Below the pieces are notes generated by a model that worked only from the letters and a program-made list of their open reading frames with translations, was not told where the DNA came from and ran no database searches. Shown one piece after another: positions 37,188-45,449 of a DNA stretch of 64,000 nucleotides. A program made the translations under genes and the position numbers. Origin of the DNA: Mycobacterium sp. (lineage in GTDB: Bacteria; Actinomycetota; Actinomycetes; Mycobacteriales; Mycobacteriaceae). The DNA is taken from assembly GCA_016197405.1 (NCBI GenBank), contig JACPVR010000004.1:421487-485486 (forward strand), read 5' to 3'. Every line of letters begins with the position of its first letter. Position 1 is the stretch's first letter.

Positions 37188-37241
37188 AAGAGCCGCACAA
37201 GCCCGCATCAAGCGGCCGAATATCGAGGAAGGATCAACTCG

Positions 37242-38102
37242 ATGAGTGCTGCCGACGGACCCGTCGTCGCCGAGACCGCGCAGTCCCCGACCGAGTCGAG
37301 TCCCGCGGTTCTCTACGAGGTCCGCGACTCCGGGGTGGCGGTCTTGACCTTCAACCGGCCCGAACGGATGAACGCCTGGGGCGGTGAGCTCGCCGCGGGC
37401 TTCTACGCCGGCATCGCGGCCGCGGAAGCGGATCCTGATGTCCGCGTCATCGTGATAACCGGCCGAGGTAGGGCATTCTGCGCCGGGGCTGACATGGGAG
37501 GCCTGAGCACCATCTCGACGGTGACCGTCGAGTCGGCCAACCAGACCGATGTGAGCGCGCTCGTCGCGGGCAAGCACCCTTATTTCCTGACCCAGCTGGA
37601 CAAGCCGGTCGTCGCGGCAATCAACGGCTCGATCGCGGGCATGGGGTTGTCGCAGGCCTTGATGGCCGATGTGCGGTTCGCCGCGGCGGGCGCGAAGTTC
37701 ACCACGTCGTTCGCTCGCCGCGGACTGATCGCCGAGTACGGCATCTCCTGGATACTGCCGCGGCTCATCGGCTGGGGTGCCGCGACCGACCTGTTGCTCA
37801 GCGGCCGGACATTCTTCGCCGAGGAAGCCGCGGCGCTGGGTCTGGTGAAGGAGGTCGTGCCCGCCGAACAACTCATGGAGCGCACGTTGGCCTACGCCGA
37901 GGAGATGGCCGCCAACTGCGCACCCAGTTCGTTGGCGGTGATGAAGCGTCAGCTCTACGCCGACGCCGGACTACCGCTGGTGGAGACCAGTGCCAAGGCC
38001 GAGAGGCTCATGCACGACTCGATGCAGCGGCCCGACTTCATCGAGGGCATCACCGCATTCTTCGAGAAGCGCCCCCCGAATTTTCCGCCTTCGAGCGTAT
38101 GA
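37242..38102 (+). CDS. Crotonase-family protein, isomerase-like
   Basis: This 286-residue crotonase-fold protein has FCAGADMGG and GSIAGMGLSQAL, where Ser replaces the first catalytic Glu. The later RRGLIAEYGISW supplies an acidic residue at the position used by enoyl-CoA isomerases. It leads the operon with two amidohydrolases, a CoA ligase and two ACADs. A GAAGGA site precedes the ATG. A double-bond shift or a C-C hydrolysis reaction fits better than simple hydration. Confidence 0.85.
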   Translation: MSAADGPVVAETAQSPTESSPAVLYEVRDSGVAVLTFNRPERMNAWGGELAAGFYAGIAAAEADPDVRVIVITGRGRAFCAGADMGGLSTISTVTVESANQTDVSALVAGKHPYFLTQLDKPVVAAINGSIAGMGLSQALMADVRFAAAGAKFTTSFARRGLIAEYGISWILPRLIGWGAATDLLLSGRTFFAEEAAALGLVKEVVPAEQLMERTLAYAEEMAANCAPSSLAVMKRQLYADAGLPLVETSAKAERLMHDSMQRPDFIEGITAFFEKRPPNFPPSSV

Positions 38103-38133
38103 AGCCGATGCACAGCTCCTGAAAGGACTCAGA

Positions 38134-39342
38134 ATGACGCTTGACTATCGCGCCATCGACGTGGACAACCATTACTACGAGCCGATCGATTCGTTCACCC
38201 GCCACCTGCCCAAGGAGTTCCGCCGGCGCGGTGTGCAGATGTATCAGGACGGCAAGCGCACCTGGGCGGTGATGGGTGGCCGGGTCAACACCTTCATCCC
38301 GAACCCCACGTTCGACCCGATCATCGAACCCGGTTGCCTGGACCTGTTGTTCCGCGGTGAGATTCCCGAGGGTGTCGACCCGGCCTCACTGATGAAGGTC
38401 GACCGGATCGGCGACCATCCCGAGTACCAGAACCGCGAGGCCCGGGTGAAGATCCTGGACAAGCAGAACCTGGAGACGGTGTTCATGCTGCCGACATTCG
38501 CCTGCGGTGTCGAGGAAGCGCTCAAGCGCGATATCGAGGCGACCATGGTGTCGGTGCATGCCTTCAACCTGTGGCTCGACGAGGACTGGGGATTCGATCG
38601 TCCCGACCACCGGATCCTGTCGGCGCCGATCATCTCGCTTGCCGATCCCGAAAAGGCCGTCGAAGAAGTCGAATTCGTCCTCGCGCGCGGAGCCAAGGTG
38701 GTCCTGGTACGGCCCGCACCCGTGCCCGGTCTGGTCAAGCCGCGGTCACTGGGCGATCCGCTGCACGACCCGGTCTGGGCGCGGTTGGCCGAGGCCGGTG
38801 TGCCGGTGGTCTTTCATCTGTCCGACAGCGGCTATATGGCAGTTCCAGCCCTCTGGGGCGGCAAAGACACGTTCGAGGGTTTCGGCAAGCGTGACCCTCT
38901 GGACATGGTGCTGATGGACGACCGGGCGATACACGACACCATGGCCTCCCTGATCGTGCATCAGGTCTTCACCCGGCACCCCAAGCTCAAGGTGGCCAGC
39001 ATCGAGAACGGTTCGTACTTCGTCTACCGGCTGATCAAGCGGCTCAAGAAGGCGGCCAACAGCGATCCGCGCTACTTCCGCAACGATCCCGTCGAACAGC
39101 TGCGCGACCACGTCTGGATCGCCCCGTACTACGAGGACGACGTCAAGGTGCTTGCCGACACCATCGGCGTCGACAAGATCCTGTTCGGCTCGGACTGGCC
39201 GCACGGAGAAGGGCTGGCCGATCCGATGAGCTTCACTGCCGACATCCCGCAATTCCCCGAGTTCAGCGCGGAGGATACCCGGAAAGTGATGCGCGACAAC
39301 GCCTTGACTCTCATCGGCGCAGACGTCCACGCGTCGGTCTAG
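38134..39342 (+). CDS. Metal-dependent amidohydrolase-family protein
   Basis: This 402-residue TIM-barrel amidohydrolase has the N-terminal DVDNHYYEP, a central HLSDSGY, and the C-terminal FGSDWPHGEG with the catalytic aspartate. The family includes ACMSD-type decarboxylases and hydratases as well as hydrolases. In this operon, beside a crotonase, CoA ligase and ACADs, decarboxylation or hydrolysis of a ring-opened acid is plausible. It starts at the ATG of MTLDYRAI after GAAAGGA. It is clearly related to the amidohydrolase at 44128 (FIPNPTF is found in both). Confidence 0.85.
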   Translation: MTLDYRAIDVDNHYYEPIDSFTRHLPKEFRRRGVQMYQDGKRTWAVMGGRVNTFIPNPTFDPIIEPGCLDLLFRGEIPEGVDPASLMKVDRIGDHPEYQNREARVKILDKQNLETVFMLPTFACGVEEALKRDIEATMVSVHAFNLWLDEDWGFDRPDHRILSAPIISLADPEKAVEEVEFVLARGAKVVLVRPAPVPGLVKPRSLGDPLHDPVWARLAEAGVPVVFHLSDSGYMAVPALWGGKDTFEGFGKRDPLDMVLMDDRAIHDTMASLIVHQVFTRHPKLKVASIENGSYFVYRLIKRLKKAANSDPRYFRNDPVEQLRDHVWIAPYYEDDVKVLADTIGVDKILFGSDWPHGEGLADPMSFTADIPQFPEFSAEDTRKVMRDNALTLIGADVHASV

Positions 39343-39350
39343 GTGTCCGG

Positions 39351-40970
39351 GTGAGTGAATGGACGGTAGGCGCGGTCCTGGACGCGGTGGCCGATGTCGT
39401 CGGGGACCGCGTCATGACGGTCTGCGGTGAGCGGCGCAGCACCTTCGCCGAATCCGCCGAGAGAACACGGCGTATCGCCAACTACCTTGCGGCGCAGGGG
39501 TTCGGCGCACACACCGAACGCGAGGCGCTCGGCAACTGGGAGTGTGGGCAGGATCGCGTTGCGCTGATCATGCACAACGACCTCTACCCCGACCTGGTCA
39601 TCGCGTGTCTGAAGGCTCGGGTGGTTCCGGTCAACGTCAACCACTACTACACACCCCGCGAGGTGGCCGACCTACTGGCCTACGTCAAACCGCGCGGCGT
39701 GATCTACCACCGGTCACTCGGCGCCAAATTCGCCGACGTTCTGCCCTGTGACGGCGCCGAACTCCTGATATCGGTCGACGACGGCACCGACTATCCGGAA
39801 CTTCCCGGAGCGGTGCCCCTCGACGATGTCCTGACTCAGAACCATCCCGATCACGGCAGCACACCCTCGCCCGATGATCTGTTGATGATCTGTACCGGTG
39901 GCACGACCGGGCGGCCCAAGGGTGTGCTGTGGCGCCAGAGCGATATGTACGTGTCGTCGATGAACGGTGACGACCACGCTGGTGTCGAGCAGATCCACGA
40001 GAAGGTGCGCGGCGGTGGAGCACCGTGGTTTGCGGTATCGCCGCTCATGCACGCGGCCGGCATGTGGACGGCGTTCTCCGGCATCCTGTCCGGCCTGACC
40101 GTCGTGTTGTCCGATACCCAGCGCCGGTTCGATCCGGCGACGGTGTTGGCGACCGCCGAACGGGAACGGGTCGGGCTCATGACCATGGTCGGTGATGCCT
40201 ACGCCGCACCCATCGTCGAAGAACTCGGACGTGGCAACTACGACCTCTCCTCGCTCTTCGCCATCGGCACCGGGGGTGCGGCGACCAATGTCAAACATCA
40301 GCAAGCCCTGTTGGAACACCTGCCGCAGATCACCCTGATCAACGGATACGGGTCGTCGGAGACCGGGAACATGGGCTTCGGGCACAGTCAGCGCGGTACA
40401 CGCTCCGACACGTTCATGTTCCGGACCGGTGGGTTGGTGCTGTCGGAGGACTACAGCCGATTCCTCGATCCCGGTGATCCGGAAGTCGGCTGGGTGGCGC
40501 GCACCGGGCGGATTCCGTTGGGCTACTACGACGATCCGGTGGCCACCGCCAAGACTTTTCCGGACGTGCAAGGTCGACGAGTGGTGGTATCGGGTGACCG
40601 GGCCACCGTGGAGGCCGACGGCACACTCCGGCTGTTCGGCCGAGATTCCCTGGTGGTCAACACCGGAGGCGAGAAGGTCTTCGTCGAGGAGGTAGAAGAG
40701 GTGCTGCGTGCCCATTCCGGTGTCGCCGACGCCCTGGTGGTGGGCCGCGACAGCGATCGGTGGGGCCAGGAAATCGTGGCGCTGGTGGCACTGCACGACG
40801 GCGTCGACGTCGGCCACGATCCACTACGCACGCACTGCGCGTCGGAGCTGGCGCGGTTCAAGGTACCCAAAGAGTTCATCATCGTCGATTCGGTTCGCCG
40901 GCTCGGCAACGGCAAGGCCGACTATCGCTGGGCGAAAACAACAGCCATGCAGTCGGTCACGGCGGGATAG
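39351..40970 (+). CDS. AMP-forming acyl-CoA synthetase (FadD-like)
   Basis: This 539-residue FadD-type ligase has the P-loop CTGGTTGRPKG, INGYGSSETG, the hinge region LFGRDSLVVNTGGEKVF and the C-terminal GNGKADYRW with the adenylation lysine. It is longer and of a different subgroup from the other four ligases, with NHYYTPREVADLL as in mycobacterial long-chain/steroid-side-chain FadD enzymes (family memory). It would activate an acid for the two ACADs downstream. It starts at GTG 8 bases after the amidohydrolase stop. Confidence 0.88.
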   Translation: MSEWTVGAVLDAVADVVGDRVMTVCGERRSTFAESAERTRRIANYLAAQGFGAHTEREALGNWECGQDRVALIMHNDLYPDLVIACLKARVVPVNVNHYYTPREVADLLAYVKPRGVIYHRSLGAKFADVLPCDGAELLISVDDGTDYPELPGAVPLDDVLTQNHPDHGSTPSPDDLLMICTGGTTGRPKGVLWRQSDMYVSSMNGDDHAGVEQIHEKVRGGGAPWFAVSPLMHAAGMWTAFSGILSGLTVVLSDTQRRFDPATVLATAERERVGLMTMVGDAYAAPIVEELGRGNYDLSSLFAIGTGGAATNVKHQQALLEHLPQITLINGYGSSETGNMGFGHSQRGTRSDTFMFRTGGLVLSEDYSRFLDPGDPEVGWVARTGRIPLGYYDDPVATAKTFPDVQGRRVVVSGDRATVEADGTLRLFGRDSLVVNTGGEKVFVEEVEEVLRAHSGVADALVVGRDSDRWGQEIVALVALHDGVDVGHDPLRTHCASELARFKVPKEFIIVDSVRRLGNGKADYRWAKTTAMQSVTAG

Positions 40971-40977
40971 GGAAGAG

Positions 40978-41817
40978 ATGACGCAGCAGGCCATCGATTG
41001 TCTGGTCAACGTGCACTTCGGCGAGACCGAACACCAGCCGCAGTTCATGACGAAGGTACGCGACGACTACTTCAAAGGTCCCAAGTCGATGTTCGACCCG
41101 GTCGATCTGGGTGAACTCCTCGACGAGATGGACTCTCAAGGTGTGGCCAAGGCGATCCTCATGGACAACATCGCCAAGCCGTCGGTCACCGCTCGCAAGT
41201 TCGTCGAGGCACATCCGGATCGGTTCGCGCTCGCGATGGGTGGTCTCAATCTGTTGCGGCCCGTCGCATCCCTGCGTGAGTTGACCGCGCTGGTCGCTGA
41301 TCTTCCGATCGCCTACACCGTAGTGGGGCCCAGTTTCTGGGCGGACGGCCAGTACCCACCCAGCGACGCGGTGTACTACCCGTTGTACGCCAAGTGCGCC
41401 GAGATCGACCTGCCGTTGTGCGTCAACACCGGGATGCCGGGCCCGCCCATCCCCGGCGAGGTGCAGAACCCGATACACCTGGACCGGGTATGCGTGCGGT
41501 TCCCCGAATTGCGACTTTGCATGATCCACGGGGCCGACCCGTGGTGGGACATCGCAATCCGGATGTTGATCAAATACCAGAATCTGCGGTTGATGACATC
41601 GGCGTGGTCCCCGAAGCGGCTGCCCGATTCGCTGTTGCACTACATGCGAACCCGCGGACCCGACAAGGTCATATTCGCATCCGACTGGCCCGTGCTGCGG
41701 CAGAGCCGAGTCATCCCCGAAGCCAAGGCTCTCGACCTTCCCGCCGAGGTCCTCGACAACTACCTCTACAACAACGCAGAAGAATTCTTCTTCGGAAATC
41801 GGGAGCTGGCACGCTGA
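40978..41817 (+). CDS. Metal-dependent amidohydrolase-family protein
   Basis: This 279-residue amidohydrolase_2-type protein is shorter than its two relatives nearby. It starts with LVNVHFGETE where the usual DxH pair is altered, and retains CMIHGADPWW and FASDWPV with the C-terminal catalytic aspartate. Loss of the first Asp-x-His suggests changed metal binding. It may decarboxylate or hydrolyse an intermediate made between the ligase and the ACAD pair. GGAAGAG precedes the ATG; its TGA overlaps the ATG of the following ACAD by one base. Confidence 0.82.
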   Translation: MTQQAIDCLVNVHFGETEHQPQFMTKVRDDYFKGPKSMFDPVDLGELLDEMDSQGVAKAILMDNIAKPSVTARKFVEAHPDRFALAMGGLNLLRPVASLRELTALVADLPIAYTVVGPSFWADGQYPPSDAVYYPLYAKCAEIDLPLCVNTGMPGPPIPGEVQNPIHLDRVCVRFPELRLCMIHGADPWWDIAIRMLIKYQNLRLMTSAWSPKRLPDSLLHYMRTRGPDKVIFASDWPVLRQSRVIPEAKALDLPAEVLDNYLYNNAEEFFFGNRELAR

Positions 41818-42890
41818 TGGATCGCTACGAGCTGCGTCGGCTGGACTACAGCCTCAACGACGACCACAAAGACCTGCAGGCCGCGTACCGTCAACTGTTG
41901 ACCAGCCACTGCCCGATCGAAGTCGTCTGGGCCGCACAGGAAACCGGGTTCGACAAGAGCCTGTGGGAACGGTTGTGCGGTATGGGTGCCGCCTCGATGG
42001 CCATCGGTGAGGCGGCCGGCGGCGATGGTGCGTCGTTGGTCGATCTCACCCTGGTGGCCGAGGAACTGGGCCGGGCGCTGGCACCGGTGCCGTGGATCGA
42101 CCACGTTTGCGCCGCGCGACTGTGGGAACGGTTGGGCGGAATCGACGACGAAGTGGTGGCCGGCACCCGGATCGTGGCATTCGACCCCCGATTGGACGCC
42201 ACCGGCGCCGTGCGTTTGATCCCGTCGGGATCGGTCGCCGACCGGATCATCATGCGCGACGGTGAGCAGGTCGTGCTGCTGGGCTTCGCGAGCCGTCCCG
42301 ATCGGATCGACAACCTCGGGAAACTTCCGATGGCGTGGGTCGACACCGACACCGCCGAGAATCGGACGGTTCTGGCATCAGGCACCGAAGCAGTGGCTGC
42401 CTACGACCGTGCGCTCGACGAGTGGCGTGTCCTCACCGCGGCGGCGCTGAGCGGACTGGTCGATCAGACGATGACGATCGCCGCCGAGTTCGCCAAGTCG
42501 CGTTACACCCTGGGTGTACCGATCGGTACGCTGCAGGCGATCTCGCATCCGTTGGCCAATATGGCAATCGCCGTCCAGGGCGGGCGCAACCTGTCCCGAC
42601 GCGCGGCGTGGTTCCTGGACAACGAACCCGATGAGCGGCCCGAGCTGGCAGGCTGCGCTTACGTTTTCATGGCCGAAGAGGCCGCCAGGGCAGCGACGAT
42701 GGCGGTGCACATCCAGGGCGGACTCGGTGTCTCCGCGGAAGCCGCGGCAACCGCATACCTGGTCCGTGCCCGCGGCTGGCCGCTGGCCGGCGGTGATCCC
42801 GGTGCCACCGCCAAACGGGTCGGCGAGATCGCGGCCGCGCGGGAGAGCGCCCAAAATGCAACGTTGTCAACCGAACCCGTTTCGGTGTAG
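41817..42890 (+). CDS. Acyl-CoA dehydrogenase-like subunit (non-canonical)
   Basis: This 357-residue ACAD homologue is shorter than usual, with weak N-terminal similarity (GEAAGGDGASLVDLTLVAEELG) and the C-terminal HIQGGLGVSAEAAAT. It lacks the typical TEPxxGSD flavin-binding motif and the C-terminal catalytic Glu. The next gene, 12 bases downstream, is a fuller ACAD. This matches the alpha2beta2 heterotetrameric ACADs of actinobacterial steroid catabolism (FadE26-27, FadE28-29), in which each partner supplies part of the active site. The substrate would be a bulky or ring-bearing acyl-CoA. Confidence 0.82.
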   Translation: MDRYELRRLDYSLNDDHKDLQAAYRQLLTSHCPIEVVWAAQETGFDKSLWERLCGMGAASMAIGEAAGGDGASLVDLTLVAEELGRALAPVPWIDHVCAARLWERLGGIDDEVVAGTRIVAFDPRLDATGAVRLIPSGSVADRIIMRDGEQVVLLGFASRPDRIDNLGKLPMAWVDTDTAENRTVLASGTEAVAAYDRALDEWRVLTAAALSGLVDQTMTIAAEFAKSRYTLGVPIGTLQAISHPLANMAIAVQGGRNLSRRAAWFLDNEPDERPELAGCAYVFMAEEAARAATMAVHIQGGLGVSAEAAATAYLVRARGWPLAGGDPGATAKRVGEIAAARESAQNATLSTEPVSV

Positions 42891-42902
42891 GAGGTAGAAC
42901 AC

Positions 42903-44099
42903 ATGGACTTCACCCGCGTCGCGCTCGATGACGACGACAAGGACTTCTTCGACGAGGTCCGGGCATTCCTGGCTGAGCACGTGACCGATGAGGTCCGCCG
43001 CCGCGACCGCGAGACCGGCGACAACTTCGACGAGGGTGTGCATCTGGCGCTCGGTGCGGCGGGCTATCTGGAAGCCGAGTGGAAACCCGAGAGCGAAGGC
43101 GGCTTCAGCCGGGTCCGGCGCCGAATCTGGGAGCTGGAGAAACGGCGTGCGCACGTGCCGTGGGTGACTTGGGGCACCACATCGATGGTCGCCCGGTCGG
43201 TGGCCGCGTTCGGCAAACCGGAACTCGTCGAAGAGGTGCTGCCGAAGGTCTTCAGCGGACACGTCCGGATGTGTCTGGGCTACACCGAGCCCGAGGGCGG
43301 TTCGGACATCGCCACCTGCAAGACCCGGGCGGTACGCGACGGGGCGGGCTGGATCATCAACGGGTCCAAGATGTTCACCACCGGCGCGCACAACTGCCAG
43401 TACACGTTTCTCATCACCAACACCGATCCGCAGGCGCCCAAGCACAAGAGTTTGACGATGTTCCTGCTGCCGCTGGACTTGCCCGGCATCGAGATCCAGG
43501 GCATCCGCACCGTCGACGGTGATCGCACCAACATCGTCTACTACAGCGATGTACGGGTCTCCGACAAGTACGTGCTCGGCGAGGTCAACGGCGGCTGGAC
43601 GGTTCTGCGCGGTCCGCTGGACGCCGAGCACGGCGCCGTCTCCGCACCCGAGGACGGCCTGGGCGACGTGGCGATCATGGCGCATCAGGCGGGTTTCATG
43701 TCGGCCGCCGCCGATGCTGTGGCGCTGCATGTCTCGCGTCCTGACCCCGCTGGCGACCGACCCATCGACGACGCGTCCATCGCTTACCGGCTGGGCCGCA
43801 GTATCGCCCGGATGGAGGCGGCTCATTCCACGCCCAGCATCTTCGGGCGGGTGGCTCTGGCTCAGACCATGCGCGACATCGGCCCCGACCTGATGGATGT
43901 CCTGGGCTCGGCGTCCGTGCTGCCGATCGAGACGGCGGGAGCCCCGGACGACGGTGCGTCCGAATACATCTACCGGTTCGCCCCGCTCGCCGGGATCTAC
44001 GGCGGGACACTGGAAGTGTTCCGCAACATGATCGCCCAACACGTGCTGGGGCTGGGAAAGCCGAACTATTCGCCGCCCGTCCAGAAGGTCTCCCGGTAA
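42903..44099 (+). CDS. Acyl-CoA dehydrogenase, probable partner of the preceding gene
   Basis: This 398-residue ACAD has the flavin motif GYTEPEGGSDIATC and the C-terminal IYGGTLEVFRN, in which Gly stands where many ACADs carry the catalytic Glu. Both subunits of a heteromeric ACAD typically show such complementary losses. A GGAGG site precedes the ATG. It closes the six-gene operon and is convergent with the amidohydrolase at 44128, the 28-base gap holding a short CTGAG-CT-CTCAG stem. Confidence 0.88.
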   Translation: MDFTRVALDDDDKDFFDEVRAFLAEHVTDEVRRRDRETGDNFDEGVHLALGAAGYLEAEWKPESEGGFSRVRRRIWELEKRRAHVPWVTWGTTSMVARSVAAFGKPELVEEVLPKVFSGHVRMCLGYTEPEGGSDIATCKTRAVRDGAGWIINGSKMFTTGAHNCQYTFLITNTDPQAPKHKSLTMFLLPLDLPGIEIQGIRTVDGDRTNIVYYSDVRVSDKYVLGEVNGGWTVLRGPLDAEHGAVSAPEDGLGDVAIMAHQAGFMSAAADAVALHVSRPDPAGDRPIDDASIAYRLGRSIARMEAAHSTPSIFGRVALAQTMRDIGPDLMDVLGSASVLPIETAGAPDDGASEYIYRFAPLAGIYGGTLEVFRNMIAQHVLGLGKPNYSPPVQKVSR

Positions 44100-44127
44100 G
44101 CGATGAGTCTCGCTCGACGCTGAGCTC

Positions 44128-45366
44128 TCAGATCTGCGCGAAGGCGGGCGGCTCTGCCGCCGCCGGGTCTGGGTTGGCCAGCGGCAGGCCCATGAACCGA
44201 CGGGCGTTGTCGCCCATGAAATCGTATGTGCGCCGGACATCCATACCCTCGGCGTACTTCCAGTAGCCCTTGGGCTCGGGCAGGCCTTCCGGATGCGGAT
44301 AGTCCGAACCGAACATCACCTTGTCCCATCCGACGGTGTTCACCACGTCGGACACACAACCCTCCCAGAACGGGCTGACCCAGATATTGCGCCGGAAGAC
44401 CTCATGTGGATGTTCGGGGAAGTTCTGCGGCATCTTCTTCTGCAGGTCTTCGAAGTCGTTGAACAGTGGGAAGATCCAACCGCTGCCATTCTCGACGCTG
44501 GCGATGCGCAGCTTGGGGAATCGGGTCAGGGTGCCATGGCAGATCAGGCTGGTGATCATATCGGCGATCTCCCGATGGCCGAGCGCCATCCAACGGAATG
44601 CGCTCTGTTTCATGAAGTTCTGGGTGTGCGGCGGCTCCCACTTGGCGATGTAGCTGTCCAGGGGTGGGAAGCTCGCGTGCAGCACGATGGGCAGCCCGGC
44701 AGCCTCGACGTCACGCCAGAACGGGTCGAACTCGGGTAACGCCGGCGAGCGCCACCCGTGCAATCCGTTCACCGGACCGGGCTTGATCAGTGCGACTTTC
44801 GCCCCGTTCTCCAGGATGTAGGCGAGTTCACGTTGGGCGGCTTCGACTTCGGACAGGTTGATGATGGGCGTGGAGTACACCCGATCGGCGTAGTTGAACG
44901 TCCAGTGCTCAGCCATCCACTGATTGAGGGCGTGAATGATCGCCAGCGTGAGCTCCGGATCGTCCGCGGAGGCGTGTTCGATGAGGCTCGCCAGCGTCGG
45001 ATAGTTGAGTGCTTCGGCCACGCCCTGGCGGTCCAGCTCGGCGACCCGGTCCTGCGGGGTCCGTGTCGCCGCGGGCGCCTCGATGGCCGCACCCTGCATC
45101 TCACGCAGCGTCTGCCCCTCGGTGTTCTCACCCGCGAAGAACTTCTCGTGCGCGCCCGGTGCTGCCACTCGTTCGAAGGTGGGGTTGGGGATGAAGTCGC
45201 TGACCTTGTTGTTGATCACGATCCGCGTCTGCTTGCCGAAACTGGCGTACTGCACGGCGTAGCGGTAGCGCTCCGGGAGGAATTTCGTCAACGCGTCCGC
45301 GGTCTCGTACATGTGCTGGTCGGCGTCGAAGATGGGCGCGTCCCGGAAGGTCTCGGTCTCGTTCAT
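44128..45366 (-). CDS. Metal-dependent amidohydrolase-family protein
   Basis: This 412-residue TIM-barrel amidohydrolase has DADQHMYE at the N-terminus, HASFPPLD in the barrel, and FGSDYPHPEG with the catalytic aspartate. It is a paralogue of the protein at 38134. The start is the ATG of MNETETF, five bases after AGGAAG; the GTG one codon earlier is less well placed. The gene follows the thiolase-fold gene after an 83-base gap that holds a long inverted repeat, so it may be read both from the thiolase promoter and from its own. Confidence 0.86.
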   Translation of the reverse strand: MNETETFRDAPIFDADQHMYETADALTKFLPERYRYAVQYASFGKQTRIVINNKVSDFIPNPTFERVAAPGAHEKFFAGENTEGQTLREMQGAAIEAPAATRTPQDRVAELDRQGVAEALNYPTLASLIEHASADDPELTLAIIHALNQWMAEHWTFNYADRVYSTPIINLSEVEAAQRELAYILENGAKVALIKPGPVNGLHGWRSPALPEFDPFWRDVEAAGLPIVLHASFPPLDSYIAKWEPPHTQNFMKQSAFRWMALGHREIADMITSLICHGTLTRFPKLRIASVENGSGWIFPLFNDFEDLQKKMPQNFPEHPHEVFRRNIWVSPFWEGCVSDVVNTVGWDKVMFGSDYPHPEGLPEPKGYWKYAEGMDVRRTYDFMGDNARRFMGLPLANPDPAAAEPPAFAQI

Positions 45367-45389
45367 CACGGCTTCCTTTCTTGGGCGAG

Positions 45390-45440
45390 CAGACGCTTAG
45401 GGCCACGTGCTCACCACGTTTTGGGGGTCGTAAGCGTCTG
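45390..45440. repeat. Inverted repeat with 10-base arms upstream of amidohydrolase
   Basis: CAGACGCTTA (45390-45399) and TAAGCGTCTG (45431-45440) are perfect inverted copies 31 bases apart. The repeat lies 23 bases upstream of the amidohydrolase start. It could be a pair of half-sites for a looped regulator, or a stem that separates the two genes. It does not resemble the 17-bp operator. Confidence 0.5.
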
Positions 45441-45449
45441 TTCGGCGGA

